NCBI GenBank assembly: GCA_023461115.1
Contig: JAEWOA010000009.1
Coordinates: forward strand, 1-8,453
Direction: 5' to 3'
DNA: 8,453 bases
From: Actinomycetes bacterium
Lineage (GTDB): Bacteria; Actinomycetota; Actinomycetes; Actinomycetales; Cellulomonadaceae
Below are positions 1-6,387 of the stretch, one piece after another (the first letter of the stretch is position 1; each line of letters opens with the position of its first letter). Below the pieces are notes generated by a model that was not told the origin of the DNA, did not search any database, and was given only the letters and a program-made list of their open reading frames with translations. Made by a program: the position numbers and the translations under genes.

Positions 1-8
1 GCCCCCCG

Positions 9-14
9 CCTCCT
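9..14 (-). promoter_or_regulatory. Shine-Dalgarno motif for a gene off the left edge
   Basis: Read on the minus strand this is AGGAGG, a perfect Shine-Dalgarno core. Eight bases separate it from the window edge, a normal spacing for a start codon just outside. I infer that a leftward gene, divergent from the HAD gene, begins at or just beyond position 1. No part of its coding sequence can be seen, so its identity is unknown, and a chance match in G-rich DNA is possible. Confidence 0.35.
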
Positions 15-16
15 AC

Positions 17-84
17 GTGGGGGGGGTTTGGGGGTGGGGGGTGGGGTGGGTGGGTGGGGTGGGTGGGTGGGGTGGGTGGGGTGT
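17..84 (+). repeat. G/T-only low-complexity tract, G-quadruplex candidate
   Basis: All 68 bases are G or T (52 G, 16 T). There are twelve G-runs of 3 to 8 bases. After the TTT at 27-29, the loops between runs are single T residues, the loop type that gives the most stable parallel G-quadruplexes. The G-rich strand is the coding (non-template) strand of the HAD gene, so a transcript crossing it could form an RNA quadruplex or promote an R-loop. The tract runs into the proposed GTG start at 81. Its length may be unreliable, because such runs are error-prone in sequencing and replication. Confidence 0.85.
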
Positions 85-755
85 CAGGATTTGTGGATGT
101 GGGTGCTTTGGTGTTGTGGGATCTGGATGGGACGTTGATCGACTCCGGGCCGGGGATCACCGGGTCGCTGCGGGTGGCGTTTGCGCAGGTGGGGCTGCCC
201 GTCCCCGACGACCTGCGGTCGTTCGTGGGGCCGCCGATCCACGACTCGATGCGACGCGTCGGCGTGCCGACGCACCTCGTCGACGACGTCGTCGCGGCGT
301 ACCGCGCGGAGTTCGGCGCCGGGCGGATGTACGACGCGGTCGTCTACCCCGGGGTGCGTGACGCGCTCGTCGCGCTGCGGGACGCGGGTGCGCGCCTGGT
401 GATCGCGACCGCGAAGCCCGAGATGTACGCCGTGCCGATCTGCGAGCGGTTCGGGCTCACCGAGCTGGTCGACGGGCTGTTCGGGGCCCCGCTCGACGAG
501 TCGGTGCACAAGGACCTGATCGTCGGGCGCGCGCTCGCGTCGGTGGCGGGCAGGACGCCCGAGCGGACGGTGATGGTCGGGGACCGCGAACACGACGTGC
601 ATGCCGCGGCCGCGCACGGCGTGCCGACCGTCGGGGTGTCGTGGGGGTACGCCCAGCCCGGCGAGCTGGTCGGCGCGGGCGCCGTGGCCGTCGTCGACGA
701 CGCGGACGGGCTGCGCGCGGCCCTCGTCGGCAAGTTGGGCCTCGCCGCCGCTTGA
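81..755 (+). CDS. HAD-superfamily phosphatase (phosphoglycolate phosphatase-like)
   Basis: A 224-aa soluble haloacid dehalogenase-type hydrolase, predicted to remove phosphate from a small phosphorylated metabolite through an aspartyl-phosphate intermediate with Mg2+. Motif I is DLDGTLIDS (nucleophile D14, acid/base D16). Motif II is the Thr of VIATAK (T110). The motif III Lys is probably K144 (VHKD), and motif IV is GDREHD (D168, D172). Residues 20-90 form the helical cap, including FVGPPIHDS. The length suits Gph/PpaX-like members, but the substrate cannot be read from sequence, so no symbol is given. GTG at 81 is preferred because it is the first start after the G/T tract and leaves about 10 residues before the first strand; GTG at 54, 93 or 99 are alternatives, and no Shine-Dalgarno separates them. 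The first 20 codons (TTT, GGT, GCT, TTG, GAT) are unlike the rest of the gene. The stop codon lies inside the promoter of the next gene. Confidence 0.85.
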   Translation: MSGFVDVGALVLWDLDGTLIDSGPGITGSLRVAFAQVGLPVPDDLRSFVGPPIHDSMRRVGVPTHLVDDVVAAYRAEFGAGRMYDAVVYPGVRDALVALRDAGARLVIATAKPEMYAVPICERFGLTELVDGLFGAPLDESVHKDLIVGRALASVAGRTPERTVMVGDREHDVHAAAAHGVPTVGVSWGYAQPGELVGAGAVAVVDDADGLRAALVGKLGLAAA

Positions 756-782
756 CCTTGACGCCGCGTCAACTCCTACCGT
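752..782 (+). promoter_or_regulatory. MerR-type promoter and operator of the TipA-like regulator
   Basis: A -35 box TTGACC (752-757) and a -10 box TACCGT (777-782) are separated by 19 bp, the over-long spacing typical of promoters activated by MerR-family proteins through DNA distortion. Inside the spacer is a perfect dyad, TTGACG-CCG-CGTCAA (758-772), placed where MerR-family dimers bind. The predicted transcript starts near 788, about 20 nt before the regulator's start. The -35 contains the TGA stop of the HAD gene. I infer autoregulation by the protein encoded just downstream. Confidence 0.8.
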
Positions 783-807
783 GGATCAGGACCACAGGGA
801 GGGCGCG

Positions 808-1566
808 ATGGAGGCCTCGATCCACGAGGTCGCCCGGCTGACGGGCGCGACCAGCCGCACACTGCGGCACTACGACCAGATCGGCCTGGTTCACCCCAGC
901 CGGGTCGGCGACAACGGCTACCGCTGGTACGACGAGGACACGCTCGTCCGGCTCCAGCGGGTGCTGCTGCTGCGCGACCTCGGGCCGGGGCTGGCCGAGA
1001 TCGGGCGGGTGCTGGACCGCGAGCAGGACGAGGCCACCGCGCTGCGGCGGCACCTGGACTGGCTGCGATCCGAGCAGGAGCGGCTGGCCCGGCAGGCGGC
1101 ATCGGTGGCCCGGACCCTGGACGCGAGAGAGAAGGGAACAGGGATCATGGCGGACGGCATGTTCGACGGATTCGACCACACGCAGTACCAGCAGGAGGTC
1201 GAGCAGCGCTGGGGCAAGGACACGTACGCGGCGTCCGACGCCTGGTGGCGCGGCCTCGGCGACGACGGCCAGCGCGACTTCAAGGCGCAGGCCGAGGCGC
1301 TGGGCCAGGCATGGGTGGACGCCGCCGGGTCAGGTCTCGACCCGGTGGGCGACGAGGCGCAGGCGCTGGCCGCACGGCACGTCGCCTGGCTCGCGAGCAT
1401 CCCCGCCACGCCCGGCCACGGGCAGGGCGGCCCGACGAACGAGTACCTGCTCGGCCTGGCCGACATGTACGTGGCCGACGACCGGTTCGCGGCCAACTAC
1501 GGCGGCGCCGAGCACGCGGGCTTCGTGCGTGACGCGATCCGCGCATGGGTGGCCGCCAACCGCTGA
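808..1566 (+). CDS. TipA-like MerR-family transcriptional regulator
   Basis: A 252-aa regulator, close to the length of Streptomyces TipAL. Residues 1-70 are the MerR winged helix-turn-helix (IHEVARLTGATSRTLRHYDQ, then the GYRWYD wing). Residues about 72-108 are the charged coiled-coil dimerisation helix. Residues about 117-252 are a TipAS ligand-binding domain (FDHTQYQQEVEQRWG; MYVADDRFAANYGG). ATG 808 is chosen because AGGGAGG (796-802) lies 5 nt upstream and the HTH starts at once. TipA proteins bind hydrophobic drugs and peptides such as thiopeptides and then activate their own promoter; a MerR-type operator immediately upstream supports autoregulation. An in-frame ATG at 1147 after GAAGGGA could yield a separate ligand-binding domain. 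The protein has no cysteine, so it cannot form the covalent thiopeptide adduct known for TipA. No other target gene is evident. Confidence 0.9.
   Translation: MEASIHEVARLTGATSRTLRHYDQIGLVHPSRVGDNGYRWYDEDTLVRLQRVLLLRDLGPGLAEIGRVLDREQDEATALRRHLDWLRSEQERLARQAASVARTLDAREKGTGIMADGMFDGFDHTQYQQEVEQRWGKDTYAASDAWWRGLGDDGQRDFKAQAEALGQAWVDAAGSGLDPVGDEAQALAARHVAWLASIPATPGHGQGGPTNEYLLGLADMYVADDRFAANYGGAEHAGFVRDAIRAWVAANR
1131..1149 (+). promoter_or_regulatory. Internal ribosome binding site and start (TipAS-like)
   Basis: GAAGGGA (1131-1137) is 9 nt before an in-frame ATG (1147-1149), exactly at the linker between the coiled coil and the ligand-binding domain. Starting here would give a 139-residue protein (1147-1566) made of the TipAS domain alone. 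The Streptomyces tipA gene is known to make a short ligand-binding form from an internal start at the equivalent place. Use of this start here is inferred. Confidence 0.5.
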
Positions 1567-1575
1567 CCCCACGAC

Positions 1576-1621
1576 GCCGAGCGTGCGACCCGGCCCGCGC
1601 ACCCGGGATCGCACGCTCGGC
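1576..1621 (+). terminator. Strong hairpin terminator after the MerR gene
   Basis: Perfect 13-bp inverted arms, GCCGAGCGTGCGA (1576-1588) and its complement (1609-1621), are extended by an inner 5-bp stem (1589-1593 with 1603-1607) around a 9-nt loop. It begins 9 nt after the regulator's stop. There is no T-run, which is common for terminators in high-GC actinobacteria. It would insulate the cyclase-like gene from MerR transcription. Confidence 0.75.
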
Positions 1622-1664
1622 ACTGGCGGGCGCGCTCGAACGGGTGGGCGGCGGGCCGTGTTGC

Positions 1665-1680
1665 TAGCGTCGCGACCATG
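1665..1680 (+). promoter_or_regulatory. Leaderless promoter -10 of the cyclase-like gene
   Basis: TAGCGT (1665-1670) lies 7 nt before the ATG at 1678, the spacing expected when transcription starts at the A of the start codon. No Shine-Dalgarno is present, in keeping with a leaderless transcript. I do not see a convincing -35 box. Confidence 0.55.
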
Positions 1681-2685
1681 AGCGGCCCTGTGCTGGGCAC
1701 GAGCCCCGACGCGGCGCCGGCGGACGTCCTCGAGTGGCTGCTGGACTCCGACCCGGCGATCCGCTGGCAGGTCATGCGCGACGTGCAAGGCGCCCCCGAG
1801 ACGCGATGGGCGCCCGAACGCGCGCGCGTCGCGTCCGAAGGCTGGGGCGCGCGGCTGCTCGCGCTCGCGGACGACGACGGGCAGTGGGCCGGCGGCGCGT
1901 TCCTGCCCCACGGCTTCGAGCCACGCGAGTGGAGCGAGGTCGGGCAGCCGTGGACGGCCACGTCGTTCGTCGTCTCCCAACTGCGCGAGCTCGGCCTGGA
2001 CCCGCGCGCCGACGAGGCCCGGCGCATGACACGGCTCGTGGGCGCGCACGCGCAATGGTGGGACGGACAGCCGTTCTGGGCGGGCGAGACCGAGGAGTGC
2101 ATCAACGGGCGCCTGGTGGCGGACGGCGCGTACTTCGGCGTCGACATGTCGGCGCTGGTCGAGCGACTCCTCAGCGAGCGCCAGCAGGACGGCGGCTGGA
2201 ACTGCGAACGGGCCAAGGGGTCGACGCGCTCGTCGTTCGCGACGACGATCAACGTGCTCGAGGGGCTGCTCGGCGACGAGCGCGCGACCGGCGGCACACC
2301 CGCGTCACGCGAGGCGCGGCGCTCGGGCGAGGAGTACCTGCTCGAGCGTGGGCTGTTCCGCAGCCTGCGCGCCGGCGGGCTCGCCGACCCCGCGTTCCTC
2401 GAGCTCGAGCACCCGAACCGCTGGCACTACGACGTGCTGCGCGGCCTCGACCACTTCCGAGCCGCCGCCGCGCTCGACGACTCGCCCGCGGACCCACGCC
2501 TCGTCGACGCGGTCGAGCACGTGCGCTCCCGGCAGCGGCCCGACGGCCGCTGGCTGCTCGACGCGACACCGAGAGGGCGCGTGTGGTTCAGCGTGGACGA
2601 GCCCGTGGGCGAGCCGTCACGGTGGATCACGCTGCGCGCGCTGCGCGTCCTGCGGTGGTGGGACGCGCGCTCGTCGTCCCGATGA
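1678..2685 (+). CDS. Squalene cyclase-like (alpha/alpha toroid) protein, function unknown
   Basis: A 335-aa, apparently soluble protein resembling the short actinobacterial proteins labelled squalene cyclase or prenyltransferase-like. Three QW-type segments mark the toroid repeat: DDDGQWAGG (66-73), RQQDGGWNCE (168-177) and RQRPDGRWLLD (285-295). It is about half the length of bacterial squalene-hopene cyclases and lacks the DXDD catalytic acid motif, so hopene synthesis is unlikely. A CINGRL segment (141-146) and several tryptophans (W30, W56, W128, W249) could line a pocket. I cannot assign a reaction. The ATG at 1678 is supported by the leaderless -10 box 7 nt upstream. The gene stands alone between a hairpin terminator and the convergent exporter operon, so context gives no pathway. 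A lipid- or terpenoid-binding role is a guess. Confidence 0.7.
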   Translation: MSGPVLGTSPDAAPADVLEWLLDSDPAIRWQVMRDVQGAPETRWAPERARVASEGWGARLLALADDDGQWAGGAFLPHGFEPREWSEVGQPWTATSFVVSQLRELGLDPRADEARRMTRLVGAHAQWWDGQPFWAGETEECINGRLVADGAYFGVDMSALVERLLSERQQDGGWNCERAKGSTRSSFATTINVLEGLLGDERATGGTPASREARRSGEEYLLERGLFRSLRAGGLADPAFLELEHPNRWHYDVLRGLDHFRAAAALDDSPADPRLVDAVEHVRSRQRPDGRWLLDATPRGRVWFSVDEPVGEPSRWITLRALRVLRWWDARSSSR

Positions 2686-2691
2686 GCGCGC
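2665..2691. terminator. Hairpin between convergent genes, likely bidirectional terminator
   Basis: GCGCGCTC (2665-2672) pairs with GAGCGCGC (2684-2691). The stem extends inward through a G-T wobble and two more pairs to about 11 bp, with a 5-nt loop. It covers the stop codon of the cyclase-like gene and lies 16 bp from the stop of the leftward ABC gene, so it could terminate both. There is no T-run. Confidence 0.5.
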
Positions 2692-2707
2692 CCGACCACC
2701 GCGCGCG

Positions 2708-4513
2708 TCAGCCGCGCAGCGTCGCCTGCCACTCGGCGTGCAGGGACGCGAACTGCCCGGCGCCTGCGGCGAGGTCCACGGGCGCGCCGTCCTCGACGAT
2801 CCGCCCGCCGTCGACGACCAGCACACGGTCCGAGCCCATGACGGTGGACAGCCGGTGTGCGATCACGACCGCCGTCCGGTCCGCCAACAGCGTCCGCAGG
2901 CCGCGCTGCACGAGCGCCTCCCCCGGCACGTCGAGCGAGCTCGTCGCCTCGTCGAGGATCAGCAGCGCGGGATCGGCCAGGAACGCGCGCGCGAAGGACA
3001 CGAGCTGGCGCTGGCCGGCCGAGAGCCGTACGCCGCGCTTGTCCACCTCGGTGTCGTAGCCGTCGGGCATGCCCGCCACGAGGTCGTGCACGCCGACCGC
3101 GCGCGCGGCGGCCTCGATCTGCTCCTGGCTCGCGCCGGGCCGCCCCAGCGCGATGTTGGCCCCGATCGAGCCGGAGAACAGGTACCCCGCCTGGGTCACC
3201 ATCACGACCGCGCGCCGCAGGTCCGCCGGCGCCAGGCGCCGCACGTCGACGCCGTCGAGCAGCACGGCGCCCTCGCGCACGTCGTAGAACCGCGCGAGCA
3301 GCTTGGCGATCGTGGACTTGCCCGCGCCGGTCTCCCCGACGAGCGCGACGGCCTCACCCGCGGGGATCGTCAGGTCGAAGCGTGGCAGGACGCTCGGCCC
3401 GGCGCCGTACCCGAACTCCACGCCCCTGAACTGGACCTCGCCACGCGCGGCGGGCAGCGTGACCGGCTCGGACGGGTCCGGGACGGTCGGCTCCTCCGCG
3501 AGCAGCGCCGAGAGCTTCTCGAGCGCCGCCGTGGCCGACTGGAACGAGTTGTAGAACATGCCGATCTGCGCGAGCGGCTGGAAGAACCGGCGCGCGTACA
3601 GCACCGCGGCGGCCAGCACTCCGACGTCCATGCCGCCGTCGAGCACCCGCAAGCCGCCGACCAGCAGCACCGCGGCGACCGTGACGTTGCCGATCAGCAC
3701 GAGGCCGGTGTCGAACACGCCGTTGACGCGGATCGCCGCGGCCGTCGTCCCGCGGTAGTCCTCCGAGAGCTCGCGGTACACGCGGGCCGACTGGCCCTCG
3801 CGCCGGAACGCCTGCACCGCGCGGATGCCGGTCATGGTCTCGACGAAGCGCACGATCAGCCGGGCCGCGGCCGTCCGGTTGAGCCGGTACTGCCGCTGCG
3901 ACCGGAGCTGGAACCACCGCGTCAGCACCGCCCCGGGCACGACGGCGACCAGCAGCACGAGCCCGCTGCGCCAGTCCAGCAGCGCGAGCGAGAACGCCGT
4001 GAAGACCATCGCGAGCGCGGACGACGCGAGCGTCGTGACGCCACCGTCGAGCAGCTCGCGCAGCGCGTCGGTGTCCGAGGTCTGCCGCGAGATGATCCGG
4101 CCCGAGGTGTAGCGCTCGTGGAACTCCAGGCTGAGCCGCTGCGTGTGCCGGAACAGGCGCGCCCGCAGGTCGAGCAGCACGGCCTGGCTCACGCGCGCGC
4201 TCGCCCGCACCACCGCGGCGGACAGGGCGCCGCCGCCGAGCGCGAACACCAGGTACGCGACCGCGGCGACGAGCGCCGGCCGGGCGTCGTTGTCGTCGCG
4301 CAGCGCGGGCAGCGCGTGGTCGATGCCGTACGCGACGAGCGCGGGGCCCGCCACCGCGGCAGCCTGCGCGAGGACGACGAGCGCCACGGTCCCCCACACC
4401 GCGGGCGCGACCGGGCGCAGGAGCGAGCCGAGCAGCCCCAGCGAGCGGCGGCGGACCGCGCGCGCCTCGTCGCGAGGCAGCACGCCTTCGGCCAGCGTGG
4501 GCGGCGGCGTCAT
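2708..4513 (-). CDS. ABC exporter half-transporter, catalytically complete subunit
   Basis: A 601-aa half-transporter: a six-helix membrane domain (residues about 35-335) followed by a nucleotide-binding domain (about 357-600). Visible motifs are Walker A GETGAGKS (393-400), the Q-loop glutamine Q441, the X-loop-like TEVDKRG, signature LSAGQ (497-501), Walker B LLILDE with catalytic E522, and switch H553. The ATP-hydrolysis residues are complete, but the signature is LSAGQ rather than LSGGQ. With the upstream partner it should form a heterodimeric type IV exporter of the TM287/288, BmrCD or Rv1273c-Rv1272c kind, moving lipids, peptides or drugs out of the cytoplasm. The substrate is unknown. 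Its ATG overlaps the partner's stop by 4 bp (ATGA), so translation is probably coupled. A role in drug efflux is possible but not shown. Confidence 0.9.
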   Translation of the reverse strand: MTPPPTLAEGVLPRDEARAVRRRSLGLLGSLLRPVAPAVWGTVALVVLAQAAAVAGPALVAYGIDHALPALRDDNDARPALVAAVAYLVFALGGGALSAAVVRASARVSQAVLLDLRARLFRHTQRLSLEFHERYTSGRIISRQTSDTDALRELLDGGVTTLASSALAMVFTAFSLALLDWRSGLVLLVAVVPGAVLTRWFQLRSQRQYRLNRTAAARLIVRFVETMTGIRAVQAFRREGQSARVYRELSEDYRGTTAAAIRVNGVFDTGLVLIGNVTVAAVLLVGGLRVLDGGMDVGVLAAAVLYARRFFQPLAQIGMFYNSFQSATAALEKLSALLAEEPTVPDPSEPVTLPAARGEVQFRGVEFGYGAGPSVLPRFDLTIPAGEAVALVGETGAGKSTIAKLLARFYDVREGAVLLDGVDVRRLAPADLRRAVVMVTQAGYLFSGSIGANIALGRPGASQEQIEAAARAVGVHDLVAGMPDGYDTEVDKRGVRLSAGQRQLVSFARAFLADPALLILDEATSSLDVPGEALVQRGLRTLLADRTAVVIAHRLSTVMGSDRVLVVDGGRIVEDGAPVDLAAGAGQFASLHAEWQATLRG

Positions 4514-6381
4514 CGGGCGGCCTCCACGGTGTCGTCGACGGTGTCGTCGAGCGTGTCGTCGAGCCCGTCGCCGCTGTCCTGCTGGGCGGCGGCCGTGAGC
4601 ACGTAGCGGTAGTGCGGATGCGTGGCCAGGAGCTCGGCGTGCGTCCCGACGCCCGTGATGCGGCCGCCCTCCAGCACCGCGACCCGGTCGGCGAGCGCCA
4701 CCGTCGACGGCCGGTGCGCGACCACCAGCGTCGTCGTCCCCGCGAGGGCCTCGCGCAGCCGCGTGGTGACCTGCGCCTCGGTGGCGACGTCGAGCGCCGA
4801 GAGCGGGTCGTCGAGCAGCAGGACCCGCGGCCGCACGGCGATCGCCCGCGCGAGCGCGATGCGCTGACGCTGCCCGCCGGACAGGCTGAGGCCCTCCTCG
4901 CCGATCACGGTGTCGAGGCCGTCGGGCAGGCGGCGCGCGAACCCGGCGCGCGCGACGTCGAGCGAGGACTCCAGCAGCGCCTCGGCCTCGTCGTCCGGCA
5001 GGCCGTCGACGCCCAGCAGCACGTTCTCGCGCACCGACGCCGAGAACAGGATCGGGTCCTCGAACGCGACCGACACCGCGCGGCGCAGCTCGGCGCGCGC
5101 GAGGTCGCGCACGGGGACGCCGTCGAGCAGGACCTCGCCGCCGGACACGTCGTAGAGCCGCGGGATGAGCTGCAGCAGGGTGGTCTTGCCGCTGCCGGTG
5201 AGCCCGACGAGCGCGGTCGTGCGGCCCGGCTCCAGCACTAAGTCGATGCCGGCGAGCACCTCGGACGGGTGGCTCTCACCGCCGCGCGCGGGATGCGCGA
5301 ACCGCACACCGCGCAGCTCGACTGTCGAACCCGCTGCGGGCGCGCTGGGCAAGGGCCGCGGCGAGGCGGGGTCCTGGACGGTCGGCGCGGTGTCCATGAC
5401 CTCCAGGTAGCGCTCGGTGGCGGCGCGCGCGTCGAGCGTCATGGCCAGCAGCTGGCCGAGCCGCTCGACGGGGGCGTTGACCACGGCCGCGGTCGCGAAG
5501 AACGCGACGAGCGCGCCCACCGAGAGCCGGCCGGACGCCGCGAGCGGCACGCCGATCGCGAGCGAGACCGCCAGGATCGCCTCGGGGATCGCGGCCAACG
5601 CGAACGTGACGCGCGACTGGGTGCGGGCCTTGTCGACCTCGGTCTCGCGCAGCTCGTCGGCCTGCTTGACGAACTCCCCCGCGGCGTCCTCGCCGCGCCC
5701 GAACGCCTTGAGCACGCGGATGCCGTGCACCGACTCCTCGACCGTCGTCGCCAGGTCGCCCGCCTGCTCGCGCGCGCGGCGCGCGATCTCCTTGTAGCCC
5801 CGCCGGAACCGGAACCCGAGCCAGATCATGGGCACCGCGCCGACGACGTAGACGGCGCCGAGAGCGGGCGCGGTGAGGATCATCAGGACCGAGCCGATCA
5901 CCACTGTCGTGGCGCTGACCAGCAACATCAGGGCGCCGAACACGGTCCAGCGCCGGATGGTGCCCAGGTCTCCCATCGCGCGGGACAGCAGCTGCCCGCC
6001 GGACCAGCGGTCGTGGAACTCCACCGGCTGGTCCAGCAGGCGGCGGAACAGGTCGGTGCGCATGTCGAGCTCGACAGTGGTGCCGGGCGTGAGCAGCAGC
6101 GCGCGCCGGCACCAGACCAGGAACGCCTCGAGGACGCCGAGGAGGAGCAGCAGGCCGGCGGCGGCCACGACGCCGCGCGACGATCCCTCGCTGAGCAGCG
6201 GCCCGTTGACCACCACGCGCAGCACCTGCGGCACCGCGAGCGCGAGGACGCTCGCGCCGAGCGTCGTGACGCCGCCGAGGACGATCCGCGGGAGCGCCGG
6301 GCGCGCCCAGTGCAGCAGGCGCGCCATGACGCGTGTCGTCGAGAGCGAGGTGGGGGGCTGTGCGGGTCGAGCAGGTGGCAC
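4510..6381 (-). CDS. ABC exporter half-transporter, degenerate-site subunit
   Basis: A 623-aa half-transporter and the first gene of the exporter operon. The membrane domain spans residues about 33-310, with clear hydrophobic helices at 33-58, 71-90, 148-170, 173-190 and 262-300. The nucleotide-binding domain is about 353-600: Walker A GLTGSGKT (393-400), signature LSGGQ (500-504) and switch H556. Two catalytic positions are altered: the Q-loop reads VAFEDP (E441), and Walker B ends LLLDD (D525 where the catalytic Glu should be). This is the degenerate-site pattern of heterodimeric exporters, and the partner's LSAGQ completes that site. The C-terminal tail carries an acidic DDT(V/L) repeat. 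GTG 6381 is chosen because TAGGGT lies 6 nt upstream as a leaderless -10; ATG 6327 (residue 19) is the alternative. The stop overlaps the next start. Confidence 0.9.
   Translation of the reverse strand: MPPARPAQPPTSLSTTRVMARLLHWARPALPRIVLGGVTTLGASVLALAVPQVLRVVVNGPLLSEGSSRGVVAAAGLLLLLGVLEAFLVWCRRALLLTPGTTVELDMRTDLFRRLLDQPVEFHDRWSGGQLLSRAMGDLGTIRRWTVFGALMLLVSATTVVIGSVLMILTAPALGAVYVVGAVPMIWLGFRFRRGYKEIARRAREQAGDLATTVEESVHGIRVLKAFGRGEDAAGEFVKQADELRETEVDKARTQSRVTFALAAIPEAILAVSLAIGVPLAASGRLSVGALVAFFATAAVVNAPVERLGQLLAMTLDARAATERYLEVMDTAPTVQDPASPRPLPSAPAAGSTVELRGVRFAHPARGGESHPSEVLAGIDLVLEPGRTTALVGLTGSGKTTLLQLIPRLYDVSGGEVLLDGVPVRDLARAELRRAVSVAFEDPILFSASVRENVLLGVDGLPDDEAEALLESSLDVARAGFARRLPDGLDTVIGEEGLSLSGGQRQRIALARAIAVRPRVLLLDDPLSALDVATEAQVTTRLREALAGTTTLVVAHRPSTVALADRVAVLEGGRITGVGTHAELLATHPHYRYVLTAAAQQDSGDGLDDTLDDTVDDTVEAAR
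4529..4564 (-). repeat. 12-bp in-frame tandem repeat in the exporter C-terminus
   Basis: Three 12-bp units (plus strand GTGTCGTCGACG or GTGTCGTCGAGC at 4529, 4541 and 4553). On the coding strand they give repeated Asp-Asp-Thr-Val/Leu at residues about 608-619. The unit is a multiple of three, so copy number can change without a frameshift. The repeat ends about 15 bp before the start of the downstream partner gene. Confidence 0.8.
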
Positions 6382-6387
6382 GCGCCC

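Noticed and set aside
601..807. Extended N-terminus for the MerR regulator upstream of ATG 808
   Set aside because: The extension would overlap the HAD gene and the operator, and is Arg/Pro/Ser-rich. The Shine-Dalgarno and HTH position support ATG 808.
2348..4606. A 752-codon open frame on the plus strand across the ABC exporter genes
   Set aside because: It lies antisense to two genes with full ABC motifs, and its product is an Arg/Glu/His-rich low-complexity string with no domain. Such long shadows are expected in very GC-rich coding DNA.
808..6381. Idea that the TipA-like regulator and ABC exporter form a thiopeptide resistance or biosynthesis cluster
   Set aside because: No precursor peptide or peptide-modifying enzymes are present. 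The exporter has its own promoter with a different palindrome, and the regulator's dyad is not repeated there.
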